From Vibrio marinisediminis (GTDB lineage Bacteria; Pseudomonadota; Gammaproteobacteria; Enterobacterales; Vibrionaceae), in contig NZ_JACFYF010000001.1 of NCBI RefSeq assembly GCF_014050145.1, positions 372,001 through 436,000 of the forward strand: DNA of 64,000 nucleotides, read 5' to 3'. The stretch's first letter is position 1, and every line of letters begins with the position of its first letter. The notes under the pieces were generated by a model, which searched no databases, was not told the origin of the DNA, and saw only the letters and a list, made by a program, of their open reading frames with translations. A program made the translations under genes and the position numbers. Shown in pieces: positions 45,852 through 54,729 of the stretch.

Positions 45852-46688
45852 ATGAAATCAGATACTAGTGTCACTTTTAAACAAAGCACCTTATTACCAT
45901 GGGTAGAGCTTCGGATCGCCAATCAAAGCTCTGCTTGCTATGAATCCCATTCTCATGATGAGTTTTCGTTCGGCATCATTGACCATGGTGTAGCGGATTA
46001 TCGGAATCGAAAACAGACTCACCGCATTTCACAAGGTGACGTTGTCACAATAAACCCCGCTGATGTTCACTCCTGTAACCCTGATTTAGGCAGTGATAAA
46101 AGTAATGCGTGGTCTTATCGAATGCTGTTTGTTGATACGCTAAAGATGGGGCAGATTCAAAGTGAAATCTTACCTCAGCAACACATCGACTATCTGCCAT
46201 TTCTCGCTGACTTTGATCGCAGCCTAGAGCTAAAACAAAGATTCATCGCACTATTCAATGCCCTACAAGCAGGGGGCAGCACGCTAGAAACTGAAGTGAG
46301 TTTTTACAATTTTATTGAATCAAGCTTTGCTAAATCACCAAGTAAAAATAGCGTAAGGATCGATCAAGCCGCTAGCCTACTTCGTGTAAGGGAAAAGTTG
46401 CTCGATGAAGTAGATGCACAGCATCAGCTCGATCAATTAGCGCAAGAAGCGGGGATTAGCCGCTACCAACTGATCCGCTCATTCAAAAACCAGTTTGGCT
46501 TACCACCTCACGCATACTTGATGGATGAAAAGATCAAACGATCCAAACATATGCTTAAACGCGGGCAGAAAATCGCCGAAGTAGCTTTATTATTAGGGTT
46601 TTCAGACCAAGCTCATTTCCAGCGTCACTTTAAACGTAAGCTCTCAGTAACACCAAAATTCTACCAATCTCATTTTGTTGATCTTTAA
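45852..46688 (+). CDS. AraC family regulator with N-terminal cupin
   Basis: 278 residues. The N-terminal cupin reads ESHSHDEFSFGIIDHGVADYRNR...GDVVTINPADVHSCNP, and the C-terminal double HTH reads LDQLAQEAGISRYQLIRSFKNQFGLPPHAYL and IAEVALLLGFSDQAHFQRHF. It follows lysE in an apparent operon, a common pairing in which the regulator senses the exported compound. Confidence 0.93.
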   Translation: MKSDTSVTFKQSTLLPWVELRIANQSSACYESHSHDEFSFGIIDHGVADYRNRKQTHRISQGDVVTINPADVHSCNPDLGSDKSNAWSYRMLFVDTLKMGQIQSEILPQQHIDYLPFLADFDRSLELKQRFIALFNALQAGGSTLETEVSFYNFIESSFAKSPSKNSVRIDQAASLLRVREKLLDEVDAQHQLDQLAQEAGISRYQLIRSFKNQFGLPPHAYLMDEKIKRSKHMLKRGQKIAEVALLLGFSDQAHFQRHFKRKLSVTPKFYQSHFVDL

Positions 46689-46720
46689 ATAGTGAGCCTC
46701 GTTACTTACCTACCGTTGAG

Positions 46721-47275
46721 CTACTTACGCATACCATCTGGTGTTATTACTGTAAAATAAACGTCATTAAACTCGTATTTATCTAATAAATCTCGCATAT
46801 GACGTTTTACAAACAACCTCTCAAATAATCCAAGCGTCAACATTGTAGTGTAAATAAATATAATCGCCGAGATAGACACTAACCAAAATGCAATATCTCC
46901 AGTAATAATCATAGAAACAAAAAACATTGCTACAACAAATAAATAAAAACCTAAGACCATATATTTATGTCGTGTCAGATAGTTTTTATAGCTAATATTA
47001 TTAAAAATTGTTTCTTGTCTATGCTGATTTTTTACACCAACAACCTCTGTCTCTTTCTTCAGGTTACACACCAACACTTCAACTTCTTCACCAATCACAA
47101 GCAATGCGTTTAAGTTGTTATATACGCTAACCTTGTGTAACCGGGTTTCGTCACCGTTGTCATCAACAATATCGATAAAATCATAGTATAATTTGGAGTC
47201 TTTGTTCTTCCTTGCAATTTCGATTTGACTAGCGCCTTTTCGCTGTATTAGTCCTTTAACTCTTATATGATTCAT
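46721..47275 (-). CDS. AT-rich hypothetical membrane protein
   Basis: 184 residues from ATG 47275 with AGGATG six bases upstream. A soluble N-terminal half (RVKGLIQRKGASQIEIARKNKDSKLYYDF) resembles a small beta domain. Two adjacent helices (YMVLGFYLFVVAMFFVSMIITG and AFWLVSISAIIFIYTTMLTLG) and a basic cytoplasmic tail follow. It is strongly AT-rich compared with its neighbours. No family recognised; recent acquisition is possible. Confidence 0.6.
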   Translation of the reverse strand: MNHIRVKGLIQRKGASQIEIARKNKDSKLYYDFIDIVDDNGDETRLHKVSVYNNLNALLVIGEEVEVLVCNLKKETEVVGVKNQHRQETIFNNISYKNYLTRHKYMVLGFYLFVVAMFFVSMIITGDIAFWLVSISAIIFIYTTMLTLGLFERLFVKRHMRDLLDKYEFNDVYFTVITPDGMRK

Positions 47276-47513
47276 ATTACATCCTTGATATATAAGTATT
47301 AACAATGCTTATATATTCCAAACTAGGACTAAGCATAGCAACTAAGATCATATCAAATAACTTTAGTGTCAGAGTATTCATATTTGTATCAAAATGCGTT
47401 TATATTTCCAAGACAAATAAACGCCAAATTACCACAACCAACGGCTATTATATTTGCTACAGGAATTTTTACTGCCAATTATATTGCACTAACACATAAG
47501 TTACTGATTATTA

Positions 47514-48800
47514 TTAAGCACTGATAGCCTCGTCGACATGATTTAATGTTGATTGAGATGACTTATAGCCCACCCATTTATCAACTACCAATGATGCAAT
47601 CAAATCACCTTCCACGTTCACGGCGGTACGAAACGTATCGAGTGGTCGTTCGATGATCAACAAGATCGCGATCGCTTCCAACGGAATGCCCGCCGCCAGT
47701 AACACCATTTGCATACCCGACATTGAGCCAGAGGGCATACCCGGAGCACCCACAGATGAAACCATCGCCATGACAAAGATCATCACCAAACCGGATGTAG
47801 TCAGATCAACACCAAATAACTGTGCCAAAAATATCGCAGCAACACCTTCAAACAGCGCAGTTCCATCCATATTCATCACCGCCCCAAGCGGTAACACCAT
47901 ACTGCTGGTACTTTGCGAAACGCCTAACTCATTTTCTGCGGTTTGCATCGACAGTGGTAGCGTCGCAGAACTCGACGACGTAGCAAACGCCATGGCCATA
48001 GGTGCGGATAGAGCCTTAAATAGACGCTTGATGCTAATACCCGTGACCAATTTGGCAATACTGGGGAGCACGATGGCACCATGAATCACCGTTAAAGTGA
48101 ATACCAACAAAGCAAACAAGGCTAACTGCTGAAACAGGTCACCACTGCCCGCCACGGTGAATTCGAACACGATGGAAAATACGGCTAACGGCGCAAGGCG
48201 AATAATGCCACTGACAATGCTATTCACGCCTTTGTTCAAACCAGACAATACGTCGAACAACACATGTTTCTCAGGTAGTGAAGAAAGTAGTGCTATACCT
48301 AATAAAAATGAGAACACAACAATCGCGAGCAGATTCCCTTGCGCCAACGCGGCAATTGGGTTGACCAACGCCATGTTAAACAACTTCTCAGCAATAGCAC
48401 CGCCACCAGCTGCATCGGCGCTGATCAACTTCACGCCCTCACCCACAGCCACATGCGTTTCAAGTGGCTGCCAAGCGGGTAGCATTAGAGAAACGCCCAA
48501 ACCTAAGCTAATCGCGATCATGCTGGTAAAGCTATAGAACAGAATCGTGGTACGCCCCACCTTCTTCAAGCGCACGGTCGAGCCAATACTGGTGATCCCT
48601 TGCAACAAAGAGAGCATCACCACAATACCCACCACCATTTTGAGCAAACCAAGATAAAGAGTTTTGCCCAACGTAATGAATTGATACCAACCTTGCTGGG
48701 CGATCTCATTATTGCTCGGTATCAGCGTGGCTATAGCCCAAGCGATCAACGCAGCCAATACCAATTGCAGCGGCAACGAAGCGCGTAATTTAGTCCACAT
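47514..48800 (-). CDS. Dicarboxylate/amino acid:cation symporter (DAACS family)
   Basis: 428 residues from ATG 48800 with GGAGC nine bases upstream; a longer frame to 48980 overlaps the next gene and is not credible. Family hallmarks are FATSSSSATLPLSMQTAE (HP1 region), GAVMNMDGTALFEGVAAIF (TM7 with the NMDGT motif) and GAPGMPSGSMSGMQMVL (HP2). It takes up glutamate, aspartate or C4-dicarboxylates with sodium or protons. It is 98 bp downstream of ndh on the same strand. Confidence 0.93.
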   Translation of the reverse strand: MWTKLRASLPLQLVLAALIAWAIATLIPSNNEIAQQGWYQFITLGKTLYLGLLKMVVGIVVMLSLLQGITSIGSTVRLKKVGRTTILFYSFTSMIAISLGLGVSLMLPAWQPLETHVAVGEGVKLISADAAGGGAIAEKLFNMALVNPIAALAQGNLLAIVVFSFLLGIALLSSLPEKHVLFDVLSGLNKGVNSIVSGIIRLAPLAVFSIVFEFTVAGSGDLFQQLALFALLVFTLTVIHGAIVLPSIAKLVTGISIKRLFKALSAPMAMAFATSSSSATLPLSMQTAENELGVSQSTSSMVLPLGAVMNMDGTALFEGVAAIFLAQLFGVDLTTSGLVMIFVMAMVSSVGAPGMPSGSMSGMQMVLLAAGIPLEAIAILLIIERPLDTFRTAVNVEGDLIASLVVDKWVGYKSSQSTLNHVDEAISA

Positions 48801-48898
48801 ATTAATGCTCCGATTTAGACGGATGAGAAAATAGAGAAGTACCGATGTACTTCTCTTGAATAATGACTCGAATATCAGTTCGAATTCAGATAATAAGG

Positions 48899-50131
48899 TT
48901 AAGAAATGTTGTGTTTGTAGAAAGGGTTCAACGACCCTTTGACACGCTTTAGCAATACAAGCGCGGTCACGCGTCCCCAACCAAACAAAATTCTTTGATG
49001 AAGACGGAAAATAGTGTCATAGAGGTTACGTACTAGACGCCCACGTAAGATCAACTTGTTATTAAGCAAGCTGCCTACCGCGTAATCATGACCCACCGCA
49101 ATCACCATTCCGCCGTCGTTAAACACAAATGGCTTAATCGTTTTGCCTTTCAGCATACGTTTTAATTGGCTGGCTAAATGACCCGCTGCTTGATTGGCTG
49201 CCTGTGCTCTCGGTGGTACAAAACTTCCATCGGGTTGTGGGCACTCTGCACTGTCACCCAATACAAAAATCGCATCATCCAATGTGGTACGCAAAGTGGC
49301 ATCCACTTTGAGTTGATTCAAACGGTTGGTTTCGAGCCCATCTAGCTCAGCTAACCATGGCGCACATTTAATACCCGCAGCCCACAATTGCAAATCAGCA
49401 CCAATTATTTCGCCATTTTCGGTCACTAATTTACTTTGTTCTGCACGGCTAACACGAACATCCGTTCGTATCTGTACGCCGAGTTTTGTTAACGCTTTAG
49501 CGACTTTTTCAGACATACACTCAGGACCTGCAGGTAACACGCGATCAGAAGCTTCAACCAAGGTAATCGTTAACTTAGTATCTTGGCGATAGCGCGCCAG
49601 TTTGCCGCTCACTTTCGCCAGCTCTGCCGCCAGTTCAACCCCTGTCGCACCTGCGCCAACAATCGAAATGCGGTGTTCACCTTGAGATCTTAGCAATGGG
49701 TTAATACGGTCCCACGCTTGCTGTGCTTGCAATGCTGAATCAAGAAACAAGCAATGCTCGCTCACTCCTTCCGTTTTGAAATCATTACTGACAGCACCAA
49801 CCGCCATGACCAAATAATCATATTCAAGCGTTGAAAGCTCACCGTTTACATTGCGGATTTCAATGCTTTTTGCACTGCGATTAAGCGCATTCATTGATGC
49901 TTGAACATATTGATAACGATTACAGTAAGCGTGTTGCAAGTAACTCACCGCATCCAACTCATCATCAAACGTGCCTGCCGCGATCTCATGCAAACGAGGT
50001 TTCCAATAGTGATGGCTCGCTGGCTCAACCAATACCACTTGATGTTCATTACCACGAGCAAAACTCTTTCCAAGACGTGTGACCAACTCAAGGCCGGCTG
50101 CACCGCCTCCTACCACTACGATTTTTGACAT
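48899..50131 (-). CDS. ndh: Type II NADH dehydrogenase (NDH-2)
   Basis: 410 residues from ATG 50131 with GGAG nine bases upstream. FAD- and NAD-binding Rossmann motifs are IVVVGGGAAGLELVTRL and ISIVGAGATGVELAAEL. The C-terminus is basic and amphipathic (KHNIS after VLLKRVKGSLNPFY), suited to peripheral attachment to the inner membrane. It feeds electrons from NADH to quinone without proton pumping. It precedes the DAACS gene on the same strand. Confidence 0.92.
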   Translation of the reverse strand: MSKIVVVGGGAAGLELVTRLGKSFARGNEHQVVLVEPASHHYWKPRLHEIAAGTFDDELDAVSYLQHAYCNRYQYVQASMNALNRSAKSIEIRNVNGELSTLEYDYLVMAVGAVSNDFKTEGVSEHCLFLDSALQAQQAWDRINPLLRSQGEHRISIVGAGATGVELAAELAKVSGKLARYRQDTKLTITLVEASDRVLPAGPECMSEKVAKALTKLGVQIRTDVRVSRAEQSKLVTENGEIIGADLQLWAAGIKCAPWLAELDGLETNRLNQLKVDATLRTTLDDAIFVLGDSAECPQPDGSFVPPRAQAANQAAGHLASQLKRMLKGKTIKPFVFNDGGMVIAVGHDYAVGSLLNNKLILRGRLVRNLYDTIFRLHQRILFGWGRVTALVLLKRVKGSLNPFYKHNIS

Positions 50132-50507
50132 CGTGATCTCCAAATATTTGTACCGCGCGCAAGCGCAGAAGAGATAAAGAGTACTGACGCCTAAAAAGGA
50201 ATTCACAGCACAAACCTAATGGCAGGCATTATATTGGGGTGAATTGATTTGATAATTGGGTAAAAAAACAAATGACTATTACGTATATGTAACAATCATT
50301 CATTCAGTCGAAAACCAGAACTATTCCGATGAGAATTAGACAGCCACGCCCCGACAGCGCCATAAACTTAGGCAATGCATCAACGCATATAGACAATTTC
50401 AAAACTGCCGCGCTTTTTTGTTGCCTATTTTGTCCAACATCGCCAAAGTAGCGGCAGATAACTCTATGATGTAATTTTCGATCATGCTTAATAAATATAA
50501 TCACCTG
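50132..50507. other. Gene-free divergent interval between ndh and rarD
   Basis: 376 bp with no convincing gene. It must hold the ndh and rarD promoters. A TTGAT half-site near 50243 hints at FNR control of ndh, but it has no good second half, so I do not call it. Confidence 0.45.
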
Positions 50508-51416
50508 ATGTCTGAGCACACCAAAGGGGTCTCAGCATCCATTTTATGTTCGCTACTGTTTGCTTTAATCCCGGCTTACGTCCAGCTTCAACCAGATATG
50601 GCACCAAGTTTAATTAGCGGTGGTGACAGCCACTGGTTGGCTGTGCAACGCATTATTTGGAGCACTCTGCTTTTTGGCGTATTGCTTGTGGTAACGCAGC
50701 GCTTACCCCTGCTTATTGACGCGCTAAAAGATTTTAAAATGTGGCCAAGGTACGGTTTGTCTGCGCTATTGGTTGCACCTCAGTATTGGTTGTTTGTCTG
50801 GGCACCCGCCAATGATGAAACACTGAATCTCGCACTTGGATATTTCACCTTGCCGATTGTGATGGTGTTGATTGGGCGCTTTGTCTATAAAGAAAATCTT
50901 TCTCGTTTACAGAAAGTCGCTTGCCTCTTTGCCCTATTCGGCACGCTTTGGGCTTATGCTTTATCATCAGGTGTTTCGTGGGTCGTATTGGTTGTTGCTC
51001 TTGGTTATCCGCTCTACTTTATTAACCGTAAATCCATTCCGCTTGCCGCTGATGTGGGTTTGGCGGTGGACCACATTATTTTGCTGCCATTTGCGATTAT
51101 TGCGATGTTTTTCCTCTACCCAGCAGAGTATTTCTTACATCTACCAGTAAGTACTTACTTCTACTATGTAGGCTTAGCCATCGTCGCGGTAACGCCAATG
51201 CTGCTCTACCTTTACGCCTACTCTAAACTGACAGTTTCGTTATTTGGATTATTAGGTTATGTGGAGCCAAGCTTTATCTTCATCGTCGGTTTGTTAATTG
51301 GTGATACCATTGCCACTAACGAGATGCCAACCTATCTGTTTATCATTCTTGCGCTCATCGCCTTAGTTCTTGATGGCTATAAACGCATGAAGAGCAGTCG
51401 CATAACAAAGCCTTAA
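50508..51416 (+). CDS. rarD: RarD-type EamA transporter
   Basis: 302 residues with ten predicted helices in two EamA halves. MSEHTKGVSASILCSLLFALIPAYVQL and WLAVQRIIWS match the RarD N-terminal half, and YWLFVWAPANDETLNLALGYFTLPIVMVLIGRFVYKENLS is the first-half signature. ATG 50508 fits the family better than ATG 50484. RarD was named for chloramphenicol resistance; native substrate is unknown. Confidence 0.88.
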   Translation: MSEHTKGVSASILCSLLFALIPAYVQLQPDMAPSLISGGDSHWLAVQRIIWSTLLFGVLLVVTQRLPLLIDALKDFKMWPRYGLSALLVAPQYWLFVWAPANDETLNLALGYFTLPIVMVLIGRFVYKENLSRLQKVACLFALFGTLWAYALSSGVSWVVLVVALGYPLYFINRKSIPLAADVGLAVDHIILLPFAIIAMFFLYPAEYFLHLPVSTYFYYVGLAIVAVTPMLLYLYAYSKLTVSLFGLLGYVEPSFIFIVGLLIGDTIATNEMPTYLFIILALIALVLDGYKRMKSSRITKP

Positions 51417-51505
51417 TCCATAATAATAAAAAAAATCTACATCTAGCGCGGCAACGTGTCGCGCTCATCCCTGCAATTCCCTCTATACAAACACCCACGG
51501 ATTAG

Positions 51506-51532
51506 CCTGATGATGTAGTTAACATCATCAGG
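51506..51532. repeat. Perfect inverted repeat downstream of rarD
   Basis: CCTGATGATG-tagttaa-CATCATCAGG, 10-bp perfect arms, about 90 bp past rarD. No T-run, so it may be a weak terminator, an operator or an mRNA 3' structure. Confidence 0.5.
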
Positions 51533-51584
51533 TAGCAATGCAGCTCAACTCACACCGAGTTATTTTTACATCACGCCATGCGAT

Positions 51585-51598
51585 TTGATCAAAATCAT
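51585..51598. promoter_or_regulatory. FNR-box-like site upstream of the reductive dehalogenase operon
   Basis: TTGATCAAAATCAT matches the FNR consensus TTGAT-N4-ATCAA at nine of ten fixed positions. A -10-like TACCAT lies at 51623-51628, about 34 bp from the site centre, near class II spacing. The first gene starts at 51706, which leaves about 70 nt of leader. It implies anaerobic activation. Confidence 0.6.
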
Positions 51599-51705
51599 GT
51601 TTGATTTCAAAAGGCAGATTTCTACCATTTTTAGGCAAAAAACAACCTTTTGACCATTTACCGAATGCTGAATATTAACGCTGATATTTAAGTAGGATGT
51701 TATGC

Positions 51706-52812
51706 ATGATCAGCAGTAAATGGCTAGAGCTCTATAATTATCTAAGAAGCCAAATCGCTTCCCTTCCTCTCCAAGAGGAGGTTGAGCCGAAACTCAACGA
51801 TCGTTTGATGTTTTTAAGCGCTCAATTTGTCAAAGAAGGCGAAAAACAAGACCAAAACAAACTCGATTGGTTAGAGCATGAGAGCTTCACCTTGGTAATG
51901 AGCGATATTTTTGAATCGCTACCGATCAATAGCTCTCAACTGCAATTTTTGTTCGAAACCCTAATGGCTGCGCAGATGTGCCAGCTTGCTATGGTGGTTA
52001 CCAATCTCTATACGGCGCTACTCTCTAACGACGACTTTAAAACCAAATGTGGTTTGGTATACCAGCAGCTCGGTGATTACGACATGGCAAAAGCAATGTT
52101 CGAAGAATCCATCGCCATTAACGATCAAAACCCGATGGTTTACTGCCACTTAGGCTTCAATCACCTATTCCTAAATGAAAGCGATATTGCCATTGAGCAT
52201 TTTAAGCGCAGTATCGAAATTGCCCCTGACTTTATTGGTGGATACCAAAACTTAGCAGGGCTTTATTACCAAGACAGTCACTTTGAATTAGCCGCCCAGT
52301 ATGCAGAGCAAGCAATTCAATGCGATGTTTCACTCGTATCCACTTACATCACCGCCATCAGTGCTTACCTTGCTCTTGGGAAGAACGACCAAGCCGACCA
52401 ATGGATCAATAAAGCTTTCGCTAACAACGTGTCATCAATTGAATTGGTTCGTTTAGCCGGCATCGCCGCTCACCAAAGTGGACGCTTAGAAGAAGCGCTT
52501 GAAGCGCTGGATCACTACCTCACCATCAGCCCCGAAAGTTATGACGTAGTAAGCATTCGCGCCCGCGTTAAAGCGGAGTTAGGACGATACGAAGACCTCG
52601 AAGACGACATCAAACAACTGCTGATCTTTGAACCACACGATGAATGGAGCCTAGAACAGCTCTTCCTCTGCTATTTCCATTGCGAGAAATGGTCAGAAGC
52701 ACAGCTCGTCATGGTTGATCTCAACAGACTGGCGGGTCACTACAAAATTACCTATCGAGAACAGCTAAATACAATAAACAAAAAGCTGAGTCTGGATGTG
52801 GTTGAAATTTAA
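51706..52812 (+). CDS. TPR protein, first gene of the reductive dehalogenase operon
   Basis: 368 residues from ATG 51706, eight bases after AGGA; ATG 51697 is also in frame. After about 100 helical residues, TPR-like repeats run from about residue 120 to 335 (VYQQLGDYDMAKAMFEESIAIND, HLGFNHLFLNESDIAIEHFKRSIEIAP, NLAGLYYQDSHFELAAQYAEQAIQ, GIAAHQSGRLEEALEALDHYL). No signal peptide, so cytoplasmic. It lies 23 bp before rdhA and is the likely dedicated partner, perhaps a maturation or TAT-proofreading chaperone. Its role in the pathway is inferred from position. Confidence 0.75.
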   Translation: MISSKWLELYNYLRSQIASLPLQEEVEPKLNDRLMFLSAQFVKEGEKQDQNKLDWLEHESFTLVMSDIFESLPINSSQLQFLFETLMAAQMCQLAMVVTNLYTALLSNDDFKTKCGLVYQQLGDYDMAKAMFEESIAINDQNPMVYCHLGFNHLFLNESDIAIEHFKRSIEIAPDFIGGYQNLAGLYYQDSHFELAAQYAEQAIQCDVSLVSTYITAISAYLALGKNDQADQWINKAFANNVSSIELVRLAGIAAHQSGRLEEALEALDHYLTISPESYDVVSIRARVKAELGRYEDLEDDIKQLLIFEPHDEWSLEQLFLCYFHCEKWSEAQLVMVDLNRLAGHYKITYREQLNTINKKLSLDVVEI

Positions 52813-52835
52813 GTAATATAAATCTGGGAGTTAAT

Positions 52836-54350
52836 GTGAAAGATCAAGTTGAAACTGGCGTAGCCGATACGTCTCGGCGCGATTTTCTCAAGTTAGGTGG
52901 CGTAGCAGCCGCCACTGCGACCATTGGTGCAGCGGCAGGTGCTGGCTTTGTGTTGGGTCGCGATCCTGATGCTAACGTTGGCTGGGGTCGTACCGAATCT
53001 GGTCATGACATGTACTTTAACCGCGAACCGTTTAGAGTCGATGTGGCACCAACCATGGAAGTGGCGGGCGAGCTAACTCGTCCAGAGTGGAGTGACTTCT
53101 TGTTCCACCGTACACGCGTACTTGGTGCCGAAATGAAAAAAGGTTGGATCCCAACCAAAGATTGGCGTGATATACCGAACGAGCGCGTACGTGAATACTA
53201 TTCACGCCACCCTGAGCGTTGGGATGACATGTATCAATCTTTCGAAGAGAAAGCGGAACATGCTCAAAACTTCGAACGCCATCGCTCTCGTTTTGCACTT
53301 GGTTGGGCATACTCAGCCGCGTACATGCGTGGGGTAAAAAGTGATTTCCCACCAAGACCAGAAGGGCACCCTGACGAAGTCGATTTCCAATGGGTAAAAC
53401 GCACTAAACAAGAATTCCAATCGCCGAAACACGCTTCTGATCTGATTAAGAAGATGGCGTTTAAGTTTGGTATGAGCATTGTTGGCATCACCAAGCTTGA
53501 TCCTAACTTCGTGTTTAAAAATACCATGCGTGGCATGCCAGATTGGGATGAAACGATTCCAAAACACTGGAAAAACGTCATCATCTTCGGTACGCCAATG
53601 AACTGGGATCCAATGTACGCAGCGATTGGTTATTCCACTTCTTATGATGGCTACTTCCGTGCCAAAAACGCTTCAGGTTTGATGGCAGCCTTCCTCGGCG
53701 AATTAGGCTATGCAGCACGACCTCAATGGCCAGGTTCTGACTACGAAATCGTCGTGCCACCGCTCGCTATCCAAGCAGGTATGGGCGAAGCCGCACGAAA
53801 TGGCATTTTGCTTACACCTGAGCTAGGTCCAAACATTCGTTTGGCAGCCGTTATCACTGAACTTGATTTAGAAGCCGATAAACCAATCGACACCAAAGTT
53901 AAACACTTCTGTGAAGAATGTAAGATCTGTGCTGACTCTTGCCCAAGCGGCTCAATCAGTAAAGCTGATAAGCCGGATGAAGTCGTTCGAGGTTACCGCA
54001 AATTTGCCTTTAACCAAGACAGTTGTTGGACGATGTGGCGCCAAGGTCCAACAGAAACGGCCATGGGTTGTCGTGTCTGTATTGCAGTATGTCCTTACAC
54101 ACGCAAAAACAACTGGATCCACGCATTAGTCAAAGAAACCGACCCGCGCGATCCAACCGGTATGACACGCAAAACATTATTGGCGATGCAGCATAACTTC
54201 TTCTACTACCCAGAAGCTGAGGCTTACCATGGTGATTGGAATGGCGGTCGCTTTGCCGGCTACCACCAACCACCAGAGTGGATGCGTAGCGAAAACTACC
54301 TCAAGGTTGAGAAAACTTGGGAATACGACGGTAACTGGGAGGGATTCTAA
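52836..54350 (+). CDS. rdhA: Reductive dehalogenase catalytic subunit (RdhA), TAT-exported
   Basis: 504 residues. TAT signal SRRDFLKL (13-20) precedes a hydrophobic stretch. The RdhA domain has GMGEAARNGILLTPELGPNIRLAAV and the Fe-S signature CEECKICADSCPSGS (Cys359, 362, 365, 369). The second cluster uses Cys397, 412, 415 and 419 (CRVCIAVCP). Tyr270 or Tyr273 in YSTSYDGYFRA is the likely proton donor. The active cofactor is a corrinoid, which the cell must make or import; no cob gene is in the window. Start is GTG 52836, five bases after GGGAG. Removes halogen from organohalides at the outer face of the inner membrane; the halogenated substrate is unknown. Confidence 0.9.
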   Translation: MKDQVETGVADTSRRDFLKLGGVAAATATIGAAAGAGFVLGRDPDANVGWGRTESGHDMYFNREPFRVDVAPTMEVAGELTRPEWSDFLFHRTRVLGAEMKKGWIPTKDWRDIPNERVREYYSRHPERWDDMYQSFEEKAEHAQNFERHRSRFALGWAYSAAYMRGVKSDFPPRPEGHPDEVDFQWVKRTKQEFQSPKHASDLIKKMAFKFGMSIVGITKLDPNFVFKNTMRGMPDWDETIPKHWKNVIIFGTPMNWDPMYAAIGYSTSYDGYFRAKNASGLMAAFLGELGYAARPQWPGSDYEIVVPPLAIQAGMGEAARNGILLTPELGPNIRLAAVITELDLEADKPIDTKVKHFCEECKICADSCPSGSISKADKPDEVVRGYRKFAFNQDSCWTMWRQGPTETAMGCRVCIAVCPYTRKNNWIHALVKETDPRDPTGMTRKTLLAMQHNFFYYPEAEAYHGDWNGGRFAGYHQPPEWMRSENYLKVEKTWEYDGNWEGF

Positions 54351-54661
54351 TGTTTCCACAATCAACTGTACTCGACCCACTATTTTGGATGGCATTTGGT
54401 GCGCTACAAGTACTGGTATTTGCCGGTGCCAACCAGTGGGCTAAGCAATACCAACTCGGTATGAACTGGTGGAAATGGGCATTAGTGGGCGGTTGGTGGG
54501 CATCCATCATCTTAACGGTCGCTGGCGCATTTACGCTACTGGGTGAAAATGAAGGTATGGCTGGCTGGTACTTCCTTGGCTTTGCTGGCACTGGTCTTAT
54601 CATCGGTGGCGCGATCTTATTGCGTGTGTTGGTGGCATTAAAGCCAAAAACAGCAAACTGA
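54350..54661 (+). CDS. rdhB: Reductive dehalogenase membrane anchor (RdhB)
   Basis: 103 residues, three membrane helices: WMAFGALQVLVFAG, WALVGGWWASIILTVAGAF and FAGTGLIIGGAILLRVLVAL. The loop LLGENEGMAGWYFLGF matches the ENExxA segment typical of RdhB. The ATG overlaps the rdhA stop (TAATG), so translation is coupled. It should hold RdhA at the periplasmic face. Confidence 0.85.
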   Translation: MFPQSTVLDPLFWMAFGALQVLVFAGANQWAKQYQLGMNWWKWALVGGWWASIILTVAGAFTLLGENEGMAGWYFLGFAGTGLIIGGAILLRVLVALKPKTAN

Positions 54662-54729
54662 TGCTTATCTTGAGAATACGTTAAGGAGCAGGCCACAAGG
54701 TATTTCAGCACTTGTGGCTTGTTATTTTT

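Noticed and set aside
47653-48084. 143-codon frame opposite the DAACS symporter
   Set aside because: Shadow frame over the HP1/TM7 region of a clear transporter, with no ribosome site.
48801-48980. Upstream extension of the DAACS gene
   Set aside because: Runs into the ndh coding end and lacks a start signal; ATG 48800 has one.
50240-50255. FNR box for ndh
   Set aside because: TTGAT half-site only, without a matching second half.
53032-53584. Several antisense frames within rdhA
   Set aside because: No start signals and no family resemblance; rdhA itself is well supported.
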